DNA from: Burkholderiales bacterium
GTDB lineage: Bacteria; Pseudomonadota; Gammaproteobacteria; Burkholderiales; Nitrosomonadaceae
Direction: 5' to 3'
NCBI GenBank assembly: GCA_024235795.1
Contig: JACKLR010000003.1
Span: forward strand, 558,001-622,000
Length of the DNA: 64,000 nucleotides
The notes below the pieces were generated by a model that was not told the DNA's origin, did no database searches, and saw nothing but the letters and a program-made list of their open reading frames with translations. Position 1 is the first letter of the stretch. Every line of letters begins with the position of its first letter. Shown piece after piece: positions 55,879 to 63,789 of the stretch. A program made the translations under genes and the position numbers.

Positions 55879-56805
55879 TTACCATTTAATATTCTTACGC
55901 ATGCGATAACGCAAATAGATTGCTAATCCATTCATGGTCAATGTCATGACAACCAACACTAATCCTGCAGCAGCCGCATTCAATTGAAATGCTTCCTCCG
56001 GCCTTGAAACCCAGTTAAACATTTGTATCGGCATCACAGTAAAAGGAGCCGTTAACCATTCAAACGATATATAAGGAAACTCTTCTGTTATAGGAGGCGG
56101 CGGCAGAAAAGCGATAAACGTTAATGCGCCAATTGTAATAATTGGGGCTGTCTCCCCTATTGCTCGAGCCAGTCCAATGATGATTCCTGTCAAGATACCA
56201 GCCGAAGAATACGGTAACAAATGATCTGATACCGTTTGCCATTTAGTTGCACCTAATGCATAAGCACCTTCACGGATTGCAATAGGTATTGCTCTTATCG
56301 CCTCACGCGTCGCGACGATGACAACCGGCAAAATCAATAAAGCTAATGCCAAACCAGCCGCCAGAATACTTTGTCCAAAACCCAATTGATATACAAACAA
56401 ACCCAGCGCAAGCAATCCATAAATGATTGAAGGTACTCCGGCCAAATTAGTTACATTAATTTCAATGATTTCTGTAAATAAATTCTTCGGCGCATATTCT
56501 TCAAGATAAACGCCTGCGCCTATACCTAAAGGGACTGCCGATACGGCAGTTACCAGCATCACCAAGGTAGTGCCAACCCAGGCCGACAAGATACCTGCAG
56601 CCTCTGGACGGCGGGATGGAAAAGACGTGAAAAAATCCCAGGACAATCGCGGCATGCCATCAATCAGCATCTGCGAAAATAATGCGATAAACGTCAAAAT
56701 TGCTATCATTAATGCAATAATCCCGGTAATCATAAACAGCAAATCCCAGCGTTTATGACGTCCGATTATTTTTCTCAGTTTGTTTAGATTATTTACATCT
56801 CTCAT
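55879..56805 (-). CDS. pstA: phosphate ABC transporter permease PstA
   Basis: This 308-residue inner-membrane permease has six helices. Family regions include GVYLEEYAPKNLFTEIIEINVTNLAGVPSIIYGLLALGLFV and the EAA loop AIREGAYALGATKWQTVSDHLLPYSSAGILTGIIIGLARAIGETAPII. It starts 32 bp after the pstC stop and ends 1 bp before pstB, so the three are co-transcribed. Confidence 0.95.
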   Translation of the reverse strand: MRDVNNLNKLRKIIGRHKRWDLLFMITGIIALMIAILTFIALFSQMLIDGMPRLSWDFFTSFPSRRPEAAGILSAWVGTTLVMLVTAVSAVPLGIGAGVYLEEYAPKNLFTEIIEINVTNLAGVPSIIYGLLALGLFVYQLGFGQSILAAGLALALLILPVVIVATREAIRAIPIAIREGAYALGATKWQTVSDHLLPYSSAGILTGIIIGLARAIGETAPIITIGALTFIAFLPPPPITEEFPYISFEWLTAPFTVMPIQMFNWVSRPEEAFQLNAAAAGLVLVVMTLTMNGLAIYLRYRMRKNIKW

Positions 56806-56837
56806 ACATCACTTACTACAGATGATCCACTAAATTC

Positions 56838-57770
56838 CTAGTAAATTTCTCGATATCGTTTACGCAACAAATGTCCAATAATGTTAAATACTAGCGTTAT
56901 CAGTAGTAAAGTCAATCCAGCGGCGAAAATTGTCTGATATCCAAGGCTTCCATGCGGCAAATCTCCCAGGCTGACTTGAACGATATACGCTGTTATCGTA
57001 GCGGCAGGCTCCATTGGATTCCAGGTTAGATTCGGTTGCATACCTGCAGCAATTGCAACAACCATGGTTTCACCAACTGCCCTTGAGATACCGAGAATAT
57101 AAGCAGCCGCAATCCCTGAAAATGCGGCAGGCGTTACAACACGTATAGCCGTCTGAAAGCGCGTCGCTCCCATTGCATATGAACCTTCACGCAAATGCAT
57201 GGGTACCGCTCGCATTGCGTCTTCAGTCATTGAACTGACATAGGGAATAATCATGATACCCATCACGAGCCCTGCTGACAAAAGACTAAAACCGGGCAAT
57301 TCTGGAAAAATTATTTGTAGCAATGGCGTGACAAAAAGAAGTGCAAAATATCCATAAACCACCGTAGGAATACCACCAAGCAATTCCAGAAAAGGCTTTG
57401 CTACTTCACGTACTGCAAAAGGCGCGAATTCCGAAAGATATATCGCAATAATCGTTCCGAGTGGTAGTGCCACACATAATGCCACCAACGAACTTACCAC
57501 CGTACCCGCTACAAGCGGCAATATTCCATAGTGCGCATCATCAAAAAGAGGAGTCCATTGCGTATCTGTCAGAAATTCCCAAATGGATACATGTTGAAAA
57601 AAAACGATTGATTCTTTCACCAGCATTACAATAATTGCAAGCATAATGAAAACGGAAAGTAATGCAGATAAAAATAAAATCGATTCTATAAATCGTTCGT
57701 GCAAATTACGTCGATAGCTATATCCTAGCTTACCTACATAATTTTTATCTCTAGGTAAATCTTTTGACAC
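56838..57770 (-). CDS. pstC: phosphate ABC transporter permease PstC
   Basis: This 310-residue permease has six helices. PstC features are YLSEFAPFAVREVAKPFLELLGGIPTVVYGYFALLFVTP and the coupling loop MHLREGSYAMGATRFQTAIRVVTPAAFSGIAAAYILGISRAVGETMVVAIAAG. It is the first gene of the pstCAB unit, upstream of which lies the end of the hao cluster. The periplasmic partner PstS is not adjacent but a pstS-like gene end is found at 63790. Confidence 0.95.
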   Translation of the reverse strand: MSKDLPRDKNYVGKLGYSYRRNLHERFIESILFLSALLSVFIMLAIIVMLVKESIVFFQHVSIWEFLTDTQWTPLFDDAHYGILPLVAGTVVSSLVALCVALPLGTIIAIYLSEFAPFAVREVAKPFLELLGGIPTVVYGYFALLFVTPLLQIIFPELPGFSLLSAGLVMGIMIIPYVSSMTEDAMRAVPMHLREGSYAMGATRFQTAIRVVTPAAFSGIAAAYILGISRAVGETMVVAIAAGMQPNLTWNPMEPAATITAYIVQVSLGDLPHGSLGYQTIFAAGLTLLLITLVFNIIGHLLRKRYREIY

Positions 57771-57854
57771 AAGGATTTGGATTAGTTTTTATAGATCGGA
57801 ACATTTATTTAATAAGATAGCTTTACCAGCAACCAAAATGTCTCATGCTGAGGC

Positions 57855-57878
57855 GTGCTTTGAATTCTTTCAAAGCAC
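57855..57878. repeat. 10-bp inverted repeat between the hao cluster and pstC
   Basis: GTGCTTTGAA (57855-57864) and TTCAAAGCAC (57869-57878) form a perfect stem with a TTCT loop. It lies about 85 bp upstream of the pstC start. Possible roles are an operator, an mRNA leader structure, or a second transcript end after the hao terminator. No T-run follows in either direction. Confidence 0.5.
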
Positions 57879-57973
57879 TCAAACACAACTTTTTACCTAA
57901 ACATAGCTAGGTCGCTGTTTCTTTTTTTATATGTGAAAAATAAATGCTTTATCAAAAAAGATTAGATGACAAA

Positions 57974-58013
57974 CAGTAATTCTGAGGCACTTATTTTAGC
58001 CTCAGAATTACTG
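57974..58013 (-). terminator. strong hairpin terminator of the hao-cyc cluster
   Basis: CAGTAATTCTGAGGC (57974-57988) and GCCTCAGAATTACTG (57999-58013) form a perfect 15-bp stem with a 10-nt loop, 22 bp beyond the cycB stop. On the minus strand it is followed by a T-rich tract ending TCTTTTTT. It separates hao-cyc transcription from pstC. Confidence 0.85.
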
Positions 58014-58034
58014 CAATTTTATGACAACATTTTA

Positions 58035-58667
58035 TTAATCATCATCCCAGTCATCATCGTCATCGTCGTCGTCATCTTCTTCCCAGTCATCCCAGTCGTC
58101 CGCCTTCAGCACCAGTTTACCCTGTGCTTTGCTGGCATCCAGATCCGTCATCGGCGCTTCTTCATGCACCAGGTTCTGATGACAATCTATACAGGTCGCC
58201 CCATGGGTCTCCATTCGCTTGTGTGCCGCTTGCGCATCATCTCCCGGTGGATCCGGATTCCTGTGACAGTCACGGCATGTCACGCTGTCCCATTTCTTCA
58301 GGTTCATGCGCGCATCATGCGCCATGATCAACCGGCGCTCGTTAAACTTCTCCAGCGTCGAGTAATCATTGACCAACTCCAGCCATAATTCACGCGCACC
58401 ATCTACCACATGCGTATAAACCGCCAGATGAAAGTTCTTGAATCCCTGTGGTATATGACAATGCTTACACCCAGGATTAGCACCCAAGGCACCATAGTGG
58501 GTCGATTCTTTCAATTCGTCCTGAGGATAGGTCATCGAGTGGCAGCTCGTGCAGAATTCATCTGTCGATAACGCCGCTTCTCCCCCAAATACCACGCCTA
58601 CCAAGACTATGCCCAGTAATGCTCCTGTCAGCAGAGTACCTATCGCTCCTTTTTGTAATCCAGTCAT
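58035..58667 (-). CDS. cycB: cytochrome cM552, tetrahaem NapC/NirT-type quinone-linked cytochrome
   Basis: This 210-residue protein is anchored by an N-terminal helix (about 8-28) and carries four c-type haem motifs: CTSCH (39), CKHCH (67), CRDCH (131) and CIDCH (159). It belongs to the NapC/NirT family. In Nitrosomonas it is thought to pass electrons from c554 to ubiquinone. The C-terminus (about 189-210) is almost wholly acidic with nine consecutive Asp, encoded by GAC/GAT runs. It starts 12 bp after the cycA stop with CAGGAGA upstream, and ends at the 15-bp terminator hairpin. Confidence 0.95.
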   Translation of the reverse strand: MTGLQKGAIGTLLTGALLGIVLVGVVFGGEAALSTDEFCTSCHSMTYPQDELKESTHYGALGANPGCKHCHIPQGFKNFHLAVYTHVVDGARELWLELVNDYSTLEKFNERRLIMAHDARMNLKKWDSVTCRDCHRNPDPPGDDAQAAHKRMETHGATCIDCHQNLVHEEAPMTDLDASKAQGKLVLKADDWDDWEEDDDDDDDDDWDDD

Positions 58668-58679
58668 TCAGGTCTCCTG

Positions 58680-59405
58680 TTAATCGTCATCGTCGTCATC
58701 GTCGTCTTCGTCGCCTTTTTCACCTTCTTCAGCGTTGGCCTGGAATTCGTCGTGATATTTGAATTTCGGTTCACCTACAAATGCACCATCCAGTTTGTAG
58801 TGCGCATGCATCGCGCTGTCGTCTTTCACCATTTTGTCAAAGTCAAAGCGGTATTTCTCATCAACGTCCGGGGTGAACGGGGTGTAAGGTTCTTTCGTGC
58901 CTTTCCAGCCCGATCCTTCGTAGTTCAGGTGACAGGCCGCACACGCTTCTTCAAAATGAAAGTCCTGACCTCTGTCCGCCAGACGTTTACGCTCGGTCGT
59001 TCTGCCGCTTCTTTCAAATTGCTGACCGCCTTTACGATGGTCACCACGATATTTCTTGCCCGCTCCATGACAGGATTCACAGCCTACCGCCGCCAGGTGC
59101 TTTCTCGGTCTCTCAATTGTATAGCCGCCTCTTTGCTCCCAGCCATCTACGTGACAGCCTACGCAGTCTTTGTCTTTGGTGTAGTCTTTGTCCGGATCAA
59201 GTCCTGCCTTCTCTTTGGCTTCTTTGCGCTCGCCCGCTTTGAGTGACTCCATCGCTTTCGCATGCGCTGTGTCATTCCAGGATTTCGCCTGCGATTTGTG
59301 GCACGAACTGCATTTCTTGCGTCCCTCAAAATCCGCTACCGCTGTGCCTGTGAAAAACGCAAACAGCGCAAATATCGCCAGTAGGTACGTTATTGGGTGT
59401 TTCAT
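58680..59405 (-). CDS. cycA: cytochrome c554, tetrahaem electron acceptor of HAO
   Basis: This 241-residue periplasmic protein has a signal peptide (cleavage near VADFEG) and four haem motifs: CSSCH (32), CVGCH (81), CESCH (109) and CAACH (155). It accepts pairs of electrons from hydroxylamine dehydrogenase. The end EEGEKGDEDDDDDDDD is highly acidic, unlike the lysine-rich end I recall for N. europaea c554. A strong AAGGAGG lies 4 nt before the ATG. A 161-bp gap separates it from haoB, so it may also have its own promoter. Confidence 0.96.
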   Translation of the reverse strand: MKHPITYLLAIFALFAFFTGTAVADFEGRKKCSSCHKSQAKSWNDTAHAKAMESLKAGERKEAKEKAGLDPDKDYTKDKDCVGCHVDGWEQRGGYTIERPRKHLAAVGCESCHGAGKKYRGDHRKGGQQFERSGRTTERKRLADRGQDFHFEEACAACHLNYEGSGWKGTKEPYTPFTPDVDEKYRFDFDKMVKDDSAMHAHYKLDGAFVGEPKFKYHDEFQANAEEGEKGDEDDDDDDDD

Positions 59406-59566
59406 CCTTCCTCCTTATACTTTTTTTATTTCAAGTTCATAAGCCGCGTATTGTACGCGATCACCCGAATGTGTAAATGGGTTATAGGGATGGGCGCGCA
59501 CTTTTTTGTCGTCAGTGTTGTTTTTATTTTAACTGTGACCGTCTCCGCTGTCCTTTATTCTATCAG

Positions 59567-60613
59567 TCAGCTTTCCCGACCGCCCGGTATTTTGTATACC
59601 CAGTAGCCGCCGCTCTGGTATACGAGCTGCAGCGCTTCCAGTTCCATCGGTGCGTCTTTGTCGGTGAACGGCAGCATTTTCGCCAGCAGGGTTTCACTGC
59701 TTTGTTCGTCGCTCAGAAAGTAGACTCTGATTTGCGTATCGGTGATCGATTGCAGGGTATACGTATCAAAGTCGTTCTCCTTGAGCTGGACTTTCATGTG
59801 GTTGATCATGCCATGAATGTTGCCGGTCAGCGGAAAGTTCTGGTAGGCAACCCCTATTTTATCCGGGTACATGAGACCCAGTTTGTACAGGTCTGTGACA
59901 TGAACAATGACGTAGGCTTCACGATCATCTCCAGCAAGTCTGCGTAACGTGGCTACGCCTTCTTCCGGCTCGGCCGTCAGTGCTTTGCTGAAATCCTCGA
60001 ATTGCGCCAGTTCTTTTTGGACAGGCTTGCTTTGCCAGAATTCCTGTTCATAGGCATCTATCGCTGCAATATGTTCCTGCCAGTGCTGCGGGATGATCAA
60101 CGGTTCGTTCAGATGACTGGTGAACAAGGTCTCATAGCCAGTCAACAGGTTGATTTGTTGCGAAATGTCCCACCAGGCAATGATGAGCGCATCTTTCGCG
60201 GCATATTGGCTGATGGCTTTGGCCAGCGCACTCAGCTCGGATGATTTCCAATCCAGCGCATGCAGGTTTTCTTTGCTGTTGTTTTGCCATTTGACAAGCA
60301 CCGGCGCTGTGCCGTCCCGCTGTGCCACCATCGCCTGCGCTATGGGTTTTTCTACTTCCGGTACGATAACGTCATAATGACTGATGGTCAGTTCCGGCCA
60401 CGCATCCAGTTCCAGTTCAGGATACTGCTGCGGGTTCCCGGATGATATTTTCTGGTATTGATACGGCGCTTGCCCCGGCGCAAACCATAAGTACGCAAAC
60501 CACCCCAGAAAAACCAAACCTCCCGTCACCAGGAGTATGCCTAATGACGGGAGTAATCTATCCCCCGACCGCTTCACTTGCGTGGCGCGGCCGGTCGTCT
60601 CTGCGGGTATCAA
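59567..60613 (-). CDS. haoB: HaoB, conserved hao-cluster protein of unknown function
   Basis: This protein of about 348 residues has one N-terminal membrane helix (about 24-46) and a large soluble domain without haem motifs, probably periplasmic. It corresponds to the gene always found between haoA and cycA in ammonia oxidisers. A role in HAO assembly or in gas-reactive chemistry has been proposed but is not settled. The frame starts at TTG 60613, overlapping the haoA stop (TTGA); a GTG 12 codons downstream is an alternative. Confidence 0.9.
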   Translation of the reverse strand: MIPAETTGRATQVKRSGDRLLPSLGILLVTGGLVFLGWFAYLWFAPGQAPYQYQKISSGNPQQYPELELDAWPELTISHYDVIVPEVEKPIAQAMVAQRDGTAPVLVKWQNNSKENLHALDWKSSELSALAKAISQYAAKDALIIAWWDISQQINLLTGYETLFTSHLNEPLIIPQHWQEHIAAIDAYEQEFWQSKPVQKELAQFEDFSKALTAEPEEGVATLRRLAGDDREAYVIVHVTDLYKLGLMYPDKIGVAYQNFPLTGNIHGMINHMKVQLKENDFDTYTLQSITDTQIRVYFLSDEQSSETLLAKMLPFTDKDAPMELEALQLVYQSGGYWVYKIPGGRES

Positions 60614-62316
60614 GCTTCGCTTTGCTTACGTTTACGCCATCCTGCCAGGGCTAATGTGCCTGCCAGCAGCATGCCGCCACCTAAACCACCCAGCGAGATT
60701 TTCTCTGCCGTGCTGTCCAGATCCAGTAAGCTGGTGCGCTTGCCTTCAAGCTTCGCGACGCGTTCTTTTAACGCAACCATTTCGCGAATCCGGAAGTTTT
60801 CGTCCTGTACTTCAACGTAAGCACGGTTCATCGGACCCCACCCTTCGGTATACGTCCAGCCACCTGGGTTTACGTGAGCAAGACCAACGTGCATTTTAGC
60901 CAGGTCGTTCTCACCCATCTCGAGTACTTTCAACTCCATCGAGGCCGGGTTGTTGTCTTGCGACCAGAACAGTTGCGTGAAGATCATGAACCCTGGTTTT
61001 TCCGGTGCCGGTGGATTCGGACGGTTGGTCTTCTGTCCCGCCAGCAAACCTTCGTTGTACAGTTTCTCGACAACTTCATGCGCATCCTGGTATTTCGCCA
61101 GACCCTGCAAGGTGCCTTTGTCCATCAGATCCAGATATGAACGGGCAAAACGCTCTGAGTGACATTGGGTACAAGTCACTACCCATGCGTCCAGTCTCTC
61201 TTCTGACCATTCGCTGTTGATGTTCTCTGCGATACCCGGTACAAACGGATAGTTCGCCCAGCGGATTTTTCTCACCATGTTGTGGCTGTATTCGCCTTCA
61301 AACTCCATGTGACAGCCTGCACACGTCGGCGCTGTCTGTCCGCCTTTGCTGTACGCATCCTTGAGCTCTACGTCCCAGTTCCAGTTATTGCCCAGCATGG
61401 CAACTATTTTACCGTGCTTGGACATCGAGTACGCTTCCCAGTTGTTGTGGTCTACACCACTATGGCAGGTCGCGCACGCTTCCGGTTTGCGGGATTCCGC
61501 CGCTGAGAATTCATGGCGCGTATGGCATGTGTCGCATTTGTTCTGGTTCATGTGACACATGGTACAGCCTTCCGCTACTTCACGTTGTGGCATTGCCGCC
61601 CATACCGTGGTCTCTACGTTCGCTTTGTAGTCCAGTGCATGTGATGGGCGTCCATCTGGCCATTGACCGTTCGGCCAGATCAGCGTGTCGCGCTCTGATT
61701 CGCGTTCCGCAAATTCCTGCAAGTGACATTTGCCGCACACATCCGCTGTCGGCATGATCAGGTCTTTGCTGTGGTCAATCTTGCCTTCCTGGTTGATACC
61801 CGCATGGCAATCTATACAGCCCACTTCTTTCAGCTGCTCGCCGTCTTTCAGATAACCCAGTGAACGCAGGTTCTTCTCTACGTCTTCAAGTTTGCCTTTT
61901 TTGTAAAATGTCGGATCGCTTGGCTTTAACGCACGAACCTTGTCCAGATTCGCGTGAGTACTCTTCTTCCATGCGTTAACCCATACCGGCGATTCGTCTG
62001 AGTGACATTCCACGCACTCTTTCCGGTCCGCTTTGTCTCGCATCGAGGTCGGCGGCTCATAAAATGTCGCCGGATCCATATACGTGCTCAGCGGAATCGG
62101 CTCCCAGTAATCACCCATCGTCCCCTTGCCCGCTCCTTGCTCAGGATCCTTGTAGCGCTTCACCAGCGCTTCATGCAACTCCTTCGGACTCGCTCCTCTG
62201 TCAAGCCCCAACGCCTCATATGTCGCATCCGGTACGCTTGGTATCGCCTGTACCGCACCCGCCAGCGCAAATGCACATACAAACATGACCAATCTTAGCC
62301 ATAGCTTGGAAATCAT
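60610..62316 (-). CDS. haoA: hydroxylamine dehydrogenase (octahaem HAO)
   Basis: This 568-residue secreted enzyme oxidises hydroxylamine in the periplasm, yielding electrons for c554. A signal peptide (1-24) is followed by eight CxxCH motifs: at 101, 167, 194, 251, 261, 281, 332 and 382. The fourth (CTMCH) corresponds to the P460 haem, and Y489 in GGWTYTEGWG fits the tyrosine that crosslinks to it from the neighbouring subunit. The C-terminus is a Gly-rich hydrophobic helix with a basic end (GWRKRKQSEA), a possible membrane anchor. The start at 62316 is supported by AAAGGAGAG; an in-frame ATG at 62343 is less likely. It heads haoA-haoB-cycA-cycB. Confidence 0.97.
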   Translation of the reverse strand: MISKLWLRLVMFVCAFALAGAVQAIPSVPDATYEALGLDRGASPKELHEALVKRYKDPEQGAGKGTMGDYWEPIPLSTYMDPATFYEPPTSMRDKADRKECVECHSDESPVWVNAWKKSTHANLDKVRALKPSDPTFYKKGKLEDVEKNLRSLGYLKDGEQLKEVGCIDCHAGINQEGKIDHSKDLIMPTADVCGKCHLQEFAERESERDTLIWPNGQWPDGRPSHALDYKANVETTVWAAMPQREVAEGCTMCHMNQNKCDTCHTRHEFSAAESRKPEACATCHSGVDHNNWEAYSMSKHGKIVAMLGNNWNWDVELKDAYSKGGQTAPTCAGCHMEFEGEYSHNMVRKIRWANYPFVPGIAENINSEWSEERLDAWVVTCTQCHSERFARSYLDLMDKGTLQGLAKYQDAHEVVEKLYNEGLLAGQKTNRPNPPAPEKPGFMIFTQLFWSQDNNPASMELKVLEMGENDLAKMHVGLAHVNPGGWTYTEGWGPMNRAYVEVQDENFRIREMVALKERVAKLEGKRTSLLDLDSTAEKISLGGLGGGMLLAGTLALAGWRKRKQSEA

Positions 62317-62647
62317 CTCTCTCTCCTTTGTCTCTCTGTTCATTTCCAGTTATTTTTACTTCTTTCTCTTTGTTTTCTTCTTCTCTTCAGTGCTGTATCC
62401 AGCAGTTACTTATTCTTCATCATAACCACCGCTTCCCTTCGAACCATCACAACAAGCTCATCCATTGTGCCTCCCTAACTTCAACACCCGAACCCATCAC
62501 AACAGTACTACACCGCACCTGATCTTTCTTCTAACTTCGCAAAGTAAGACTACTCAGTCACCCCGCCCGTGTCAAGCAGTTTGTAAACTCAATTAACTCT
62601 CAAACACAGGCAAAATATGCTCCTCACTTTCCGCAATTAAAATGTTC
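62317..62647 (-). other. 331-bp region between the His-rich gene and haoA, with purine-rich leader
   Basis: The minus-strand transcript of this stretch would begin near 62540 from the candidate promoter and contains a long purine-rich leader (GA-rich, 62320-62400) before haoA. No other gene is seen. The long leader may serve stability or regulation of the very abundant hao message. Confidence 0.4.
62547..62575 (-). promoter_or_regulatory. candidate promoter for the hao-cyc cluster
   Basis: On the minus strand TTGACA (62575-62570) is followed, after 17 bp, by TAGTCT (62552-62547). The -35 is perfect, the -10 weak. Transcription would start near 62540, about 225 nt before haoA. Position and perfect spacing favour it, but no test is possible here. 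Confidence 0.4.
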
Positions 62648-63427
62648 CTATGATTTACTTTCTTCTTCAACTTTTTTGCGGCGCATAAAATAAAATGCGG
62701 CGCCACCGACAACAATCACCACCAGTCCAATTTCCATCATACCGAATCCACCGCCGTGTCCTGCATGACCGCCACCACTTCCACCTACAGCAAATGGCAC
62801 ACGTCCTGCTACAACTATATTCCCTGCATCATCCTTTCTTTCTAACAAAATCTCGTAGTTACCTCTTTTCAGATCAGCAGAAACAACAATGATTCCCGAA
62901 GGATGTTTCATATATGGAATATAATTAATACCATGTTCTGCCGCACTCGGATCAGTTCCTCCTGGCCCATCATGTTCCATGACATGATCATCATGATGGT
63001 CCATATCATGACCCTCATGTTCATCCATGTCATGCCCGCTATGATCTACTTCATCTTCTTTGCTTACAGCACTGCTTTTTGCAGCTGCCTCTTTTTTCGA
63101 ATGTCCGCCATGCCCACCATGACCAGCTTCCACCAAACGCACAGCAAGCGGTATCTCACGCGAATCCCAGTCCGACAGCTCTATGGTCAACTGCACTTTT
63201 CCAGGAGTTGGAATATTTTTACAGAATGAATGGAGTGGGGGGATATCGCCCGCAGGTACTTCATAACCGCTAAACGATATTGGAAATTCGCCACCTTTGA
63301 TTTCACATCCACCAGCATCATGATGTCCTTCGTGAGCAAGCATTAACTGTGCTTGCAGCGGTAATGCCAACATCGCAATTAAAGCAGCACCACCCAATTT
63401 TATCACCCATCCATTTACTTCCTTCAT
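62648..63427 (-). CDS. histidine-rich exported protein with C-terminal membrane anchor
   Basis: This 259-residue protein has a signal peptide (about 1-31, ending near MLAHEG), two Cys-containing N-terminal segments (GGCEIKGGEFP and HSFCKNIPT), a central stretch dense in His, Asp and Gly (about 103-160, including HSGHDMDEHEGHDMDHHDDHVMEH), a beta-like segment (GNYEILLERKDDAGNIVVAG), and a C-terminal helix with a basic end (about 230-251, FYFMRRKK). The His/Asp clusters suggest binding of copper, nickel, zinc or iron at the periplasmic face. I do not recognise a named family. It is upstream of haoA on the same strand. GGAGAGG precedes the ATG. Confidence 0.7.
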   Translation of the reverse strand: MKEVNGWVIKLGGAALIAMLALPLQAQLMLAHEGHHDAGGCEIKGGEFPISFSGYEVPAGDIPPLHSFCKNIPTPGKVQLTIELSDWDSREIPLAVRLVEAGHGGHGGHSKKEAAAKSSAVSKEDEVDHSGHDMDEHEGHDMDHHDDHVMEHDGPGGTDPSAAEHGINYIPYMKHPSGIIVVSADLKRGNYEILLERKDDAGNIVVAGRVPFAVGGSGGGHAGHGGGFGMMEIGLVVIVVGGAAFYFMRRKKVEEESKS

Positions 63428-63789
63428 ATCCTCTCCAATTTTTCTATGATTACTTCTTTTATTTTTTGTTTACGTTCAGCAGTACTGTTCGAGTAACTTA
63501 TTCTAGGATTGTATAACAAAAATTTCATAATAATAAATCGAATTCACTAGATTCTTTTTTTATTGCCAATTGATTAATAAACATATCGTTACAAATCAAT
63601 CCCGTATAACTGTCTATTACTTTATCCAGCATTCCATTAAGAGCCTTAAACGCAAAACCGCCAACTCATTTAGCAAGTCATTAAGAACTTGCCAAATCAA
63701 TCAGCGGCCTTGGAATGTTAAGCAGACACACGGTCACGTGTAATAGCGACCAGACATCGAGCAGAAATTTCTTTCTAAAAGCGCAAAAA
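63428..63789 (-). other. 362-bp region between the pstS-like and His-rich genes
   Basis: A possible extended -10 (TGtTATACA on the minus strand, 63510-63518) could serve the His-rich gene. A small inverted repeat GCAAGT/ACTTGC (63673-63692) follows the pstS-like gene and might mark its transcript end. No other gene is seen. Confidence 0.35.
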
